Positions 26,765-35,148 of a stretch of DNA of 48,631 nucleotides are shown piece after piece; positions within the stretch are counted from its first letter, which is position 1, and each line of letters opens with the position of its first letter. The stretch is taken from positions 1 through 48,631 of the forward strand of contig DJKX01000005.1 in NCBI GenBank assembly GCA_002436185.1. Reading direction: 5' to 3'. This DNA comes from Fidelibacterota bacterium UBA6531 (GTDB lineage: Bacteria > Fidelibacterota > Marinisomatia > Marinisomatales > TCS55). The notes beneath the pieces are model-generated. The model did not search any database. It had not been told where the DNA came from and saw nothing but the letters and a program-made list of their open reading frames with translations. The position numbers and the translations under genes are program-made.

Positions 26765-28288
26765 TCATTCCAGGAAAACAGGTATTCTTAAAATTCCAGC
26801 CCAATACAATGATACCATTGCAGCCATTACGGCCAAAGCTGCAGGCCAGGCGAACATAGCCAGGCGGATAAAATCTTTCGCGTCAAGCATACCAGCAGAG
26901 TAAACAATTGAACTAGCCGGTGTTCCGATGACAAGCCAGAAAGCGAGAGATGTAGCAATGGCCAGCCCTACGCCAACCAGTAAAGGATTTGTTCCGGAAC
27001 TCTGTGCCATATCCAGCACAACAGGGCCAATCACCGCCACCGTTGCTCCGGCGCTCATTAAGTTTGTAAGGCTGGCTCCAATGGCAACAACCAATAAAAT
27101 CAAGGCAATTCCCGAATCAATACCCAAGGGTGCTAACAAATCAATAATACTATCTGCCAACCAGCCCGCAGCGCCTGAGGCTCGAAAAACAGTTCCAAGG
27201 CTGATGGCGCCGGCATAAAGAATAATGACTCCCCAACTGACATGTTCTTCATAATCCTTCCAGGAAGCTAATCCCAGTAGCATATAAAGGACAGCCCCGG
27301 AAATGGCCACACCGCCGAGACCCAAGGAAAACCCCAGTAAACTCCTTGTGACTGATTTGTCTGTAATCCACATGAAAACAACCAAAAGCATTATTCCGGC
27401 AACAAGATATTGCTTGGCATTCATTTTACCGTGTTTTTCCAGGTCGGACTTTAATGTGGATACCGCTTCAGAAAGATCGCTGACTTCCGGTTTAAAGACC
27501 ATTGGCAGTATAAAAGACATCAATATGGACATGGCAAACGTGTAGAAAACACCCATTGACATCCATTGGAAGAAGGAAACTTCAACGCCGATATTGGATA
27601 AAAATCCAATCATAATTGCATTCCGTGCACCACCGGATGGACTCATGGGTGCACCGATCATACATCCCACTGCGATGGACATCATGAGCAATTTTCCAAG
27701 ATTAGGCGCCGGGATTGTTTTATTGGTAAGCGTATACAACGCCAGGGCGATGGGAACATACATTGGCGCAATGGAAGCTTCATTAATAAAGGCGGACGGA
27801 ATGGCTGTGCCAAGCAAAAGACCAACAACGATCATCCGCGTTTTGGAGCCGGACATTTTCATCACCAGCATGCCGATTCGCTTGTCCAGTCCGTATTTTA
27901 CCAGTGTTGCGCCGATAGCCAACGATCCTGCAATAAACCAAACAGCATCGTGAGCATAGGTGGAAACAATATGCGACGGTGCTGTGATGCCAAAAAATAA
28001 TTGGACCAATCCGATTAGCAAAGCCACGGCCGGCATGGGAATAGCTTCCGTGGCAAAAAAGATAGTACACGCTGCCAACAGGGCGATGATAATTTGGATA
28101 TGCGTTGCTTTGACGGCTACGTCATCGGATGATAAGTCAGAAAAAACAGACGTCGCCTTTTCGGACATGGACGCGGGCAGGGGCATGACAAATCCGATGA
28201 GAATGAAGAGCACCAGGCCCACGGCCAACCATTTGAAATTGGTCGTTTTGGAAAAACCGCCTGAAGAATTCTGTTCCTGATCTGCCAT
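26765..28288 (-). CDS. SLC13/DASS-family anion symporter
   Basis: 507 residues with about 11-13 membrane helices. General layout is that of sodium-coupled di/tricarboxylate or sulfate carriers, with two inverted halves each ending in a hairpin loop. The usual Ser-Asn-Thr tips of those loops are changed: the first reads AFINEASIAP, the second LMSAGATVAVIG. The PMSPSGGARNA segment is also family-like. The substrate could therefore differ from succinate, citrate or sulfate. The gene is visibly more GC-rich than its surroundings. Divergent from the SSS symporter. Confidence 0.82.
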   Translation of the reverse strand: MADQEQNSSGGFSKTTNFKWLAVGLVLFILIGFVMPLPASMSEKATSVFSDLSSDDVAVKATHIQIIIALLAACTIFFATEAIPMPAVALLIGLVQLFFGITAPSHIVSTYAHDAVWFIAGSLAIGATLVKYGLDKRIGMLVMKMSGSKTRMIVVGLLLGTAIPSAFINEASIAPMYVPIALALYTLTNKTIPAPNLGKLLMMSIAVGCMIGAPMSPSGGARNAIMIGFLSNIGVEVSFFQWMSMGVFYTFAMSILMSFILPMVFKPEVSDLSEAVSTLKSDLEKHGKMNAKQYLVAGIMLLVVFMWITDKSVTRSLLGFSLGLGGVAISGAVLYMLLGLASWKDYEEHVSWGVIILYAGAISLGTVFRASGAAGWLADSIIDLLAPLGIDSGIALILLVVAIGASLTNLMSAGATVAVIGPVVLDMAQSSGTNPLLVGVGLAIATSLAFWLVIGTPASSIVYSAGMLDAKDFIRLAMFAWPAALAVMAAMVSLYWAGILRIPVFLE

Positions 28289-28400
28289 AGCTAATTGAAA
28301 AGTGGGGCTAGATGCAGTATAGGTTCAAGTAAAAAGTATTTTAAATAATATTATGTAGTGCGCGTAATTTTATAGCTTATAAAATGACGAAGGTGAACAG
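28289..28400. promoter_or_regulatory. Divergent promoter region between SLC13-type and SSS carriers
   Basis: The 112 bases between the two transporter genes must hold promoters for both directions. AT-rich -10-like sequences are seen (for example TTATAAAATG near 28378 on the + strand), but no clear -35/-10 pair. The + strand side ends in GAAGGTGA (28389-28396), a strong ribosome-binding site for the symporter. Confidence 0.35.
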
Positions 28401-28436
28401 ATCCATACATTAGATTTAATAATTATAGTTGGTTTC

Positions 28437-29801
28437 TTGGCGCTCACCACTGGGTGGGGAGTATGGCAGGGCAGGCAAAATAAATCCGCAGAAGACTATT
28501 TCCTGGCCGGCCGGTCCCAGCACTGGGTCATGGTTATGTTTTCCATCGTTGCTACAGAAACGTCTGTGCTGACTTTTGTGAGCGTTCCCGGGTTAGCCTA
28601 CAGGGGTGATTGGTTTTTTTTACAACTGGCTATGGGCTATATCGTTGGCAGAATCCTCGTGAGTATTTTTCTGCTTCCTGCTTACTTCGATACCGGAATA
28701 GTATCTATTTATGAAGTGTTAGGAAAACGATTTGGTCCTGAAATTCAAAAACTGGCTTCAGGAATATTTCTGATTACACGAATTTTAGCAGATGGCATTC
28801 GCTTTTTAGCCACAGCTGTCATTGTCCAGGTTTTAACGGGTTGGTCATTGCCAATGGCAGTCTTGGTCATCGGTATCGTCACGTTGATTTATACAGTTTC
28901 AGGCGGCATCCGAACAGTGGTGTGGGTGGACAGTTTTCAATTTGTTTTATACTTACTGGGCGGAGTCATAGTGATTGTGCATATTTTTTCCCAGGCGGAT
29001 GTAATTCCTGCGGGCTTCATTGCCGATTTATTACACGATGGTAAATTGAATATTTTTCGCTTTGGCGGTGATCTATCCACAAATCCCTGGCTATTTTGGT
29101 CTGCATTTATCGGTGGTATATTTTTATCATTTGCGTCCCATGGAGCTGATTATATGATGGTACAGCGCACGCTCACGTGCAAAGATCTACAGTCTGCAAA
29201 AAAAGCCATGATCGGCAGCGGATTTTTTGTATTTCTGCAGTTTACACTTTTCCTCCTTGCTGGTTCGCTGATTTACGTTTCTTTGGGTGGAATGGAATTG
29301 CCTAAAGATCGGGAGTTTGCACATTACATCATTAATGAATTGCCCATTGGATTAAGGGGCTTATTGCTGGCAGGTGTTTTATCGGCGGCCATGTCCACAT
29401 TAAGTTCGTCCATCAATTCGCTGGCGTCATCTACATTGCGTGATTGGTTTAAAAAAGATGCTGATCTTAAATCAGCTCAAAAAACGAGCATTGTTTGGGC
29501 CGCAGTACTCATTGGCATTGCCATGATTTTCGACGAGAGCGATAAAGCTATCGTAGAAATGGGCTTGCAGATAGCATCTTATACTTATGGCGGGTTGCTG
29601 TCCCTTTTTATTATTAGTAAACTTAAGTGGCAGTTTCGACCCATCAGCTTAATAATCGGTCTATTATCCAGTTTGTTCACCGTGTACATCGCCCAACAAA
29701 ACGATATTGCCTGGACATGGTTTATTCTCTTGGCTGTATGTGTAAATATTGCCGTGGTATTTGTGTTTCAATCCGTATTTTCCCGGCGACATGATTCGTA
29801 G
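28437..29801 (+). CDS. Sodium:solute symporter (SSS family)
   Basis: About 454 residues from the TTG at 28437, with roughly 12 membrane helices. The SSS hallmark SAEDYFLAGRS is followed by MFSIVATETSVLTFVSVPG in helix 1, and the GLLLAGVLSAAMSTLSSSINSLASS segment holds the sodium-site serines. The true start is probably upstream: the frame continues back through IHTLDLIIIVGFLALTTGWG, the expected first helix, to an ATC codon at 28401 after a strong GAAGGTGA ribosome-binding site. It is not a standard start codon. Seven bases separate it from the DUF1343 gene, so cotranscription is likely. Substrate unknown; cell-wall sugar is a guess from context. Confidence 0.85.
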   Translation: MALTTGWGVWQGRQNKSAEDYFLAGRSQHWVMVMFSIVATETSVLTFVSVPGLAYRGDWFFLQLAMGYIVGRILVSIFLLPAYFDTGIVSIYEVLGKRFGPEIQKLASGIFLITRILADGIRFLATAVIVQVLTGWSLPMAVLVIGIVTLIYTVSGGIRTVVWVDSFQFVLYLLGGVIVIVHIFSQADVIPAGFIADLLHDGKLNIFRFGGDLSTNPWLFWSAFIGGIFLSFASHGADYMMVQRTLTCKDLQSAKKAMIGSGFFVFLQFTLFLLAGSLIYVSLGGMELPKDREFAHYIINELPIGLRGLLLAGVLSAAMSTLSSSINSLASSTLRDWFKKDADLKSAQKTSIVWAAVLIGIAMIFDESDKAIVEMGLQIASYTYGGLLSLFIISKLKWQFRPISLIIGLLSSLFTVYIAQQNDIAWTWFILLAVCVNIAVVFVFQSVFSRRHDS

Positions 29802-29808
29802 GATTAAA

Positions 29809-31107
29809 ATGGAAAAAAATATTTTTAGATATTTAATAATTTTCCCCTTTTTGTTTATGAGTCTGAGAGGGGCCGATTTTCAGTACAGCAAAGTAGAAGA
29901 GGTTCCGGATTTGTCGTTCATGCCCCAAGTGTACTCCGGTTTGGATGTAATTGAACAAATGGATTTCAAACCCTTGCATGGTAAAACGATCGCAGTCTTT
30001 TGCAATCAAACAGCTGTGAATCGCAATGGTCGTCATATTCTTGATATTCTGAAAGATCAGCCGAACATTTATACCTATGTGATTTTGACTCCTCAATATG
30101 GACTTTTTGGAGATCAGGTTAATAAAACCAAAATCATTGGAAAAGTGGAGAAAGACCCGAATACAGGTGCACGTATAGTCAATTTACTGGACCGTTTTGT
30201 AAAACCGCCGGAATGGACTATCCGTGATGTAGATATAGTTTTAGTGGATTTACAAGACACAGGCGTGCGCTATACAACCTATATGACCACGTTGACAAAA
30301 ATATTTGAAGTAGCCAGCGAACTCCATAAACCGGTCATAGTACTTGACAGACCAAATCCCATTAGGGGAGATCGAATGGATGGTCCTGTCATGCGGACAG
30401 CTTACCAGTCATTCGAAGGATATCATCTCGTCCCCATTCGCCATGGACTCACAATTGGCGAATATGCGCTCATGGTGAATGAAATGGGTTGGGTGAAAGA
30501 TTTACAGCGTACAGAGTTAACCGTAATTCCTATGGCTAATTGGAAGCGATCCATGTGGGCCGATGATGTTGATCTACCATTCACACCGCTGGCGCCCGGT
30601 TTAGTTGATGTAGAAGCATGCCTTGCATATGTGGGAATGAATTTGCTGAAAGGTACCAATTTGAATTGGGGACAGGGAACGACAAAACCTTATTTTCGTG
30701 CTGGAGCACCTTGGATTTCCGGACGTGTTTTTTATCAGAAAATAAAGAACCTGGATTTACCGGGAGTAAAATTCAAGCATATTCAATATACCCCTACCCA
30801 AAGTAAGGGCGATGGTTCAGTACCGTTATATTATCGGGAAAAATGCAGCGGAATTGAATTTGAAATTACCGATCGGGAAATATTTGATCCTTTAGCCACA
30901 TCAACAGCGATAATGATTCTGGCTTACCAGCTTTATCCACGGCAGTTTGAATGGATCCATGATGATTATATCAATAAATTATTTGGGCACAATTTATTGA
31001 CGGCATTTGCCGCACAGGGAAAAACTCCGGAATATCTCCCTCCACAATGGGTGATGGATGTGATTCGCTTCAGTAAATTCAGGGAACGGTTTTTACTCTA
31101 CAAATGA
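29809..31107 (+). CDS. DUF1343/NamZ-family exo-muramidase-like protein
   Basis: 432 residues from the ATG at 29809 (AGGA just upstream); another ATG at 29791 would add six residues. The N-terminus (about 1-20) is a signal peptide, so it is exported. Family hallmarks present: VFCNQTAVNRNGRHILDIL, VDLQDTGVRYTTYM, VLDRPNPIRGDRMDGP, and IRHGLTIGEYA. Characterised members (GH171, NamZ) remove N-acetylmuramic acid from the end of peptidoglycan chains. Where I expect PEHG the protein has PQYG (95-98), so activity could be lost or altered. Between the SSS symporter and a predicted barrel, with a 4-base overlap to the latter. Confidence 0.85.
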   Translation: MEKNIFRYLIIFPFLFMSLRGADFQYSKVEEVPDLSFMPQVYSGLDVIEQMDFKPLHGKTIAVFCNQTAVNRNGRHILDILKDQPNIYTYVILTPQYGLFGDQVNKTKIIGKVEKDPNTGARIVNLLDRFVKPPEWTIRDVDIVLVDLQDTGVRYTTYMTTLTKIFEVASELHKPVIVLDRPNPIRGDRMDGPVMRTAYQSFEGYHLVPIRHGLTIGEYALMVNEMGWVKDLQRTELTVIPMANWKRSMWADDVDLPFTPLAPGLVDVEACLAYVGMNLLKGTNLNWGQGTTKPYFRAGAPWISGRVFYQKIKNLDLPGVKFKHIQYTPTQSKGDGSVPLYYREKCSGIEFEITDREIFDPLATSTAIMILAYQLYPRQFEWIHDDYINKLFGHNLLTAFAAQGKTPEYLPPQWVMDVIRFSKFRERFLLYK

Positions 31108-32654
31108 AAACAGTAAAATTCCTTCTTCCTTCTTACTTTTTCCTTTTTACTTTTTCCTTCTCACAAACTCATTTTACTGTTCCTGAAAACGTGTGGCGGA
31201 TCAGTGTAAAGCCTTCATTTACAAACGGAAGTTATATCGGTCCCGGTGGAGTTAAGGGTCTTCCGAATATGTCATTTAATTTGGCGAATTATGGCAAACG
31301 CTATTTTGATCATGGTTATGTAGTGGATGGGTATTATGCCAGTGAAAATGATCTCCATAATTTAGACACGCTTGGATTTAATTCTAGTTATACTGTCGGT
31401 GAGTATATCAAATATTATAATACCATTTACAACGATTCCATTCCCGATTTAAGTACAGATTTCTTTGGTAATGATTCAATATCTGTTAGCGGTAGTCTGG
31501 ATCAGGAAATCAGTAAAATATCCTGGGGAGTGGACTTCAAGATAGAATATGGATTATCAAATAGGTTAACCTTTGAAATGAATATCCCATATTTTTCCTA
31601 TGTTTCCCAAAACAGGACATCCGAGTGGACGTCAGATGAAATTGCAGGTTTAAATGCTTTTGGTGAATATCATCAGGGAGTAATGGCGACTATGGATTCT
31701 GCTTTGGCCAATCATTATGATATTAATCTGCATTTGATACGCAATCGTTTTTATGATTGGGAGGGAAGTAATTCATTGCGTTGGGCTATGGGAGGAGATC
31801 CCTTTGTCAGTGGAATCTATGGTGCAGAATACAATCCTTTTTCAACGAAAGATACATCTGCAGTTACCATAGATGATCTGCTTAATTATTACTATCCCTC
31901 TAAAAGTACAACTTCCGGTTTGGGCGATGTGGAACTTGGATTAAAATTTTTGTTATTCGGAAATCCGGCATGGAGTGAATCAGGTAATTTTTCAATCTAC
32001 ACCGGTTTATCGGTTTTGCTGGGCTCTGCTGACAGATTGCATACATATTCATACAGCAGTGGAATCCCAGCGGCTCAATCACATTTTAAAACATTACCTT
32101 TAGGTGATGGCGTTTCAAGGTATAACATTTCCTTGTTTGGGGAATTGTTCAAAACCATTCTTCGAAGGCAGGTTAATATTAATTGGTTAGTTCGAACCGG
32201 GTTTTATAGTCAGACTCGAGTGAATACTCCCATTTCCTTCGTGAATTTTAAAACGTTAAATCCGGATAGTATTGCTGCGACTATTGGAGTAAAGCATACA
32301 ATTAATAAGGGAAATGAATTATTTGCCATGGCACAAGGGAAATTGGAACTCATTCCAGATTGGGTGTCCGTTTCAGGTGGCGCGTCAATGTATGTGAAAG
32401 GCCGGGATACGTTTTTTTCCAATGATCCTGTTTGGGATAAGTGGATGAGTTATCGTAAGGATAATTATGATACAAGAAAAACTGTTGTCAGACAATTTGC
32501 TGAAGTAGCTTTCCATAACGTTAACCCCTTAAAGCGTATCGGTCCAATTCCGTTTGAATTACGGGGAGGAGTTTCCATTCCAATTGTAACCAGGAATTCA
32601 TTCAGTGATTTTTCTGCATGGATTCAATTAGTCGTTTATGCTCAAGCGTGGTAG
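31104..32654 (+). CDS. Predicted outer-membrane beta-barrel protein
   Basis: 516 residues with a signal peptide (about 1-20, ends FSFSQ). The rest is rich in aromatic and polar residues with alternating beta-strand patterns (for example SWGVDFKIEYGLSNRLTFEMNIPY). It ends in an aromatic residue (QAW), as barrels do. I do not recognise a named family. It overlaps the DUF1343 gene by 4 bases and is followed 17 bases later by the MFS gene, so a role in moving or sensing the same substrate is possible but unproved. Confidence 0.65.
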   Translation: MKTVKFLLPSYFFLFTFSFSQTHFTVPENVWRISVKPSFTNGSYIGPGGVKGLPNMSFNLANYGKRYFDHGYVVDGYYASENDLHNLDTLGFNSSYTVGEYIKYYNTIYNDSIPDLSTDFFGNDSISVSGSLDQEISKISWGVDFKIEYGLSNRLTFEMNIPYFSYVSQNRTSEWTSDEIAGLNAFGEYHQGVMATMDSALANHYDINLHLIRNRFYDWEGSNSLRWAMGGDPFVSGIYGAEYNPFSTKDTSAVTIDDLLNYYYPSKSTTSGLGDVELGLKFLLFGNPAWSESGNFSIYTGLSVLLGSADRLHTYSYSSGIPAAQSHFKTLPLGDGVSRYNISLFGELFKTILRRQVNINWLVRTGFYSQTRVNTPISFVNFKTLNPDSIAATIGVKHTINKGNELFAMAQGKLELIPDWVSVSGGASMYVKGRDTFFSNDPVWDKWMSYRKDNYDTRKTVVRQFAEVAFHNVNPLKRIGPIPFELRGGVSIPIVTRNSFSDFSAWIQLVVYAQAW

Positions 32655-32671
32655 ATTAAAAACACAATAAA

Positions 32672-33949
32672 ATGACATTAGAACGAAAAAGAATATTAAG
32701 CTGGTCCATGTATGATTGGGCAAACTCGGCATTTTCTACAACGGTTATGGCTGGCTTTTTCCCTATATTTTTCGAAAAATACTGGTCTAATCCGGACGAT
32801 GTAATCCAAAGCACCTATCAATTAGGTTGGGCAAATTCATTGGCGTCTATTCTTATTGCAGCATTAGCACCTTTTCTCGGAGCAATTGCCGATCGCGGAT
32901 CTGCAAAAAAGAAATTTCTCATTTTCTTTTGTTATATGGGCGTGGTTATGACCGGTGGATTATACATGGTTGAACAAGGTCAATGGCAGATGGCCGTTCT
33001 CTTGTATATCGCAGCATCTGTAGGATTTATGGGCGCAAATATATTTTATGATTCTTTAATGCCGTCACTTGCCCCCAAGGAGAAAATGGATTATGTTTCA
33101 TCTTTAGGATTTGCTCTTGGTTATATTGGCGGCGGCTTGCTTTTTTTGGTCAATGTGCTCATGTATTTAAATCCTAGTTGGTTTGGAATAGCCGATGCTT
33201 CAACCGCTATTAGACTGTCTTTTCTTTCAGTTGCAGTGTGGTGGGGACTTTTCACGATACCTCTTATTCTATTTGTTCCTGAACCCAAAGTGGATAATCC
33301 ACTAGCACTGCATAAAGCTATCACTGCAGGATATCGTCAACTACGTCAGACATTCTATCATATTCGCGAATTAAAAGTTATAGGTGTCTTTTTAATGGCA
33401 TATTGGCTGTATATCGATGGTGTGGACACAATCATTAGAATGTCCGTGAAAATGGGCTCCTCGCTGGGATTTGAAGCTGGAGATTTGATCACTGCTTTGC
33501 TCATGGTTCAATTTATTGCTTTTCCATCTGCATTAGCGTATAACTGGTTCGCGTCCAAGATCGGAACCAAGAAGGCTGTTTTAATTGCAATCGGCGGATA
33601 TTCATTGGTGACATTATTGGCATTCTTCATGACAGAAAAAAATCACTTTTTTATTTTAGCTGCTATGATTGGACTTTTTCAGGGTGGCGTGCAAGCATTG
33701 AGCCGCAGTCTGTATACACGGTTAGTTCCGAAGGGGAAAGAAGCAGAATTTTTTGGTTTTTATAATATGCTGGGAAAATTTGCAGCTGTAATCGGACCAA
33801 TCATGATGGGCTGGATCACGCTGGTCACCGGCAATGTTCGTATAGGTATTCTTTCCATCTTAATATTATTCATTGGTGGGGCATATTTGTTATCTAAGGT
33901 GGATTTTGATGAAGGTGAACGATTAGCTCGCTCGTTCCAAACAAAGTAG
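32672..33949 (+). CDS. MFS transporter, UMF1/Atg22-like family
   Basis: 425 residues, about 12 membrane helices. The start SWSMYDWANSAFSTTVMAGFFPIFF is typical of the UMF1 branch of the major facilitator superfamily, relatives of the yeast vacuolar amino-acid effluxer Atg22. The ADRGSAKKKF loop is the usual MFS inter-helix motif. In bacteria the substrate is not established. It ends the SSS-DUF1343-barrel-MFS cluster. Confidence 0.88.
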   Translation: MTLERKRILSWSMYDWANSAFSTTVMAGFFPIFFEKYWSNPDDVIQSTYQLGWANSLASILIAALAPFLGAIADRGSAKKKFLIFFCYMGVVMTGGLYMVEQGQWQMAVLLYIAASVGFMGANIFYDSLMPSLAPKEKMDYVSSLGFALGYIGGGLLFLVNVLMYLNPSWFGIADASTAIRLSFLSVAVWWGLFTIPLILFVPEPKVDNPLALHKAITAGYRQLRQTFYHIRELKVIGVFLMAYWLYIDGVDTIIRMSVKMGSSLGFEAGDLITALLMVQFIAFPSALAYNWFASKIGTKKAVLIAIGGYSLVTLLAFFMTEKNHFFILAAMIGLFQGGVQALSRSLYTRLVPKGKEAEFFGFYNMLGKFAAVIGPIMMGWITLVTGNVRIGILSILILFIGGAYLLSKVDFDEGERLARSFQTK

Positions 33950-33959
33950 TAAATGATCT

Positions 33960-34595
33960 ATGGGCTTTATTAATAAAATGATAACCCGGTTGAGAGCGTA
34001 TAAATTTTTGGTGAATTATTCGGGAAGTTACCTGCATGAGACTGGTTGGATGAAAAGTCTTCAGTCAGGGATACCCACTTCACCTACTGGAGATCCGTTA
34101 CCGTGGATGAATTATTCACTGATTGCTTTTCTTGACCATAGATTGAGCGCAGAAATGACAGTTTTTGAATATGGAAGCGGCTCGTCTACATTGTATTTTG
34201 CCAGGAAAGTTCGGTCGATAACATCTGTAGAATATGATAAAAATTGGTATGACAAGTTAAAAGAACAAGTTCCGAATAATATAAAATTGATTTTTCAAGA
34301 AGCAGATGTAAATAATAAATATTGCCGCGCTATCCACAATGAAAATGAAAAATATGATGTGGTCATCATCGATGGGGAAGACCGTGTAAATTGTATGCGG
34401 GAAGGATTTATGAAACTGAATGATACAGGAATATTAATCCTGGATGACTCAAACCGTCCGGATTATAAGCCCGGATTTGAGTTGGCAGTGGAACTCGGCT
34501 ACAGAACTTTACATTTTGAAGGACTAAAACCGACGGACTTTATCACGGAAAAAGCCACTTTATTTTATCGGAGTAACAATTGTTTTACTATTTAG
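33960..34595 (+). CDS. SAM-dependent methyltransferase-like protein
   Basis: 211 residues. The Rossmann SAM motif is VFEYGSGSSTLYFARK, followed by an acidic strand end (SVEYDKNW), VVIIDGEDR and ILILDDSNR, as in class I methyltransferases of the FkbM-like type. The N-terminal 60 residues include a conserved-looking PWMNYSLIAFLD. Substrate unknown; such proteins often act on glycans or small molecules. Ten bases separate it from the MFS gene. A promoter-like element and inverted repeat follow. Confidence 0.75.
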   Translation: MGFINKMITRLRAYKFLVNYSGSYLHETGWMKSLQSGIPTSPTGDPLPWMNYSLIAFLDHRLSAEMTVFEYGSGSSTLYFARKVRSITSVEYDKNWYDKLKEQVPNNIKLIFQEADVNNKYCRAIHNENEKYDVVIIDGEDRVNCMREGFMKLNDTGILILDDSNRPDYKPGFELAVELGYRTLHFEGLKPTDFITEKATLFYRSNNCFTI

Positions 34596-34604
34596 AAAAA
34601 AGTA

Positions 34605-34632
34605 TTGATTTCAACATAGAATATCCTATAAT
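34605..34632 (+). promoter_or_regulatory. Strong sigma-70-type promoter
   Basis: TTGATT (34605-34610), a 16-base spacer, then TATAAT (34627-34632), the best promoter match I noticed in the window. The predicted transcription start is at about 34639-34641, exactly at the first base of the inverted repeat described next. It should drive that RNA, the thioesterase gene, or both. Confidence 0.55.
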
Positions 34633-34640
34633 ATTTAATC

Positions 34641-34704
34641 AGCCCCGCAGGTGTGGCGTGCTCTTCAGGGAAAAAGATTTTCTCGAGGGTAACATTGCGG
34701 GGCT
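34641..34704 (+). ncRNA. Candidate rod-like RNA or 5' leader/terminator hairpin
   Basis: 64 bases whose two ends pair: AGCCCCGCAG (34641-34650) with TTGCGGGGCT (34695-34704), 10 pairs including one G-U. Inside is a second hairpin of 7 pairs, GGGAAAA with TTTTCTC around AGA (34668-34684), extended by CTC/GAG across a TTCA bulge. It is followed by TTACTTTAAT. With the upstream promoter it may be a standalone small RNA, a leader controlling the thioesterase gene, or simply a long-looped terminator for the methyltransferase gene. It does not match SRP RNA or a riboswitch that I know. Confidence 0.4.
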
Positions 34705-34749
34705 TTACTTTAATATAATGTAAAATAAATGAAAGACTTAAAGTAATAC

Positions 34750-35148
34750 ATGAAATACACAGCTAAATATTCTCAAATTGTTATGCCGGATAATATTAAC
34801 ATTATCGGTACTCTATTTGGTGGTCAGATGGTGTCTTGGATGGATTTAGCTGCAGCAAAAGTAACCTATAGATTTTTAGAAGGTACAGCAGCAAATGGCG
34901 CCGTTACTCGAGCTATAGAAAAAGTGGAATTCAAAGAACCTGTTTACAAAGGCGAATGGGTTAATTTTGAAAGTACAGTTATCAATACCGGGAAATCTTC
35001 ATTTCAAGTTAAAGTGGAGGCCTATGCTGAAGGACGCGAACGTGGTAAACGATTAGCGTGCACAGCATTAATTACAATGGTTTCAGTTTGTACGGATAAA
35101 AATGGTGAATACCATAAATTTGAGCATGGTAAATCGTGTGAAGAATAA
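34750..35148 (+). CDS. Acyl-CoA thioesterase, hotdog fold (YciA-like)
   Basis: 132 residues. The hotdog-fold signature is clear: a central helix starting GTLFGGQMVSWMDLAA with the catalytic-type aspartate D32, and the following strands with NFESTVINTGKSSFQVKVEA. The family hydrolyses acyl-CoA thioesters, which keeps CoA available. Substrate length cannot be told. A promoter lies about 118 bases upstream. Confidence 0.88.
   Translation: MKYTAKYSQIVMPDNINIIGTLFGGQMVSWMDLAAAKVTYRFLEGTAANGAVTRAIEKVEFKEPVYKGEWVNFESTVINTGKSSFQVKVEAYAEGRERGKRLACTALITMVSVCTDKNGEYHKFEHGKSCEE

Noticed and set aside
27594..27953. Plus-strand open frames opposite the SLC13 gene (also near 26928-27218 and 27960-28280)
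   Set aside because: They run antisense to a clear membrane protein gene in a GC-richer region, where stop codons are rarer; no ribosome-binding sites or family motifs.
34641..34704. Possible SRP RNA or a known riboswitch
   Set aside because: The SRP core (AGGTCAGG, GGAA loop, AGCAG) and conserved motifs of TPP, cobalamin, SAM, fluoride, ZTP and guanidine switches are absent.
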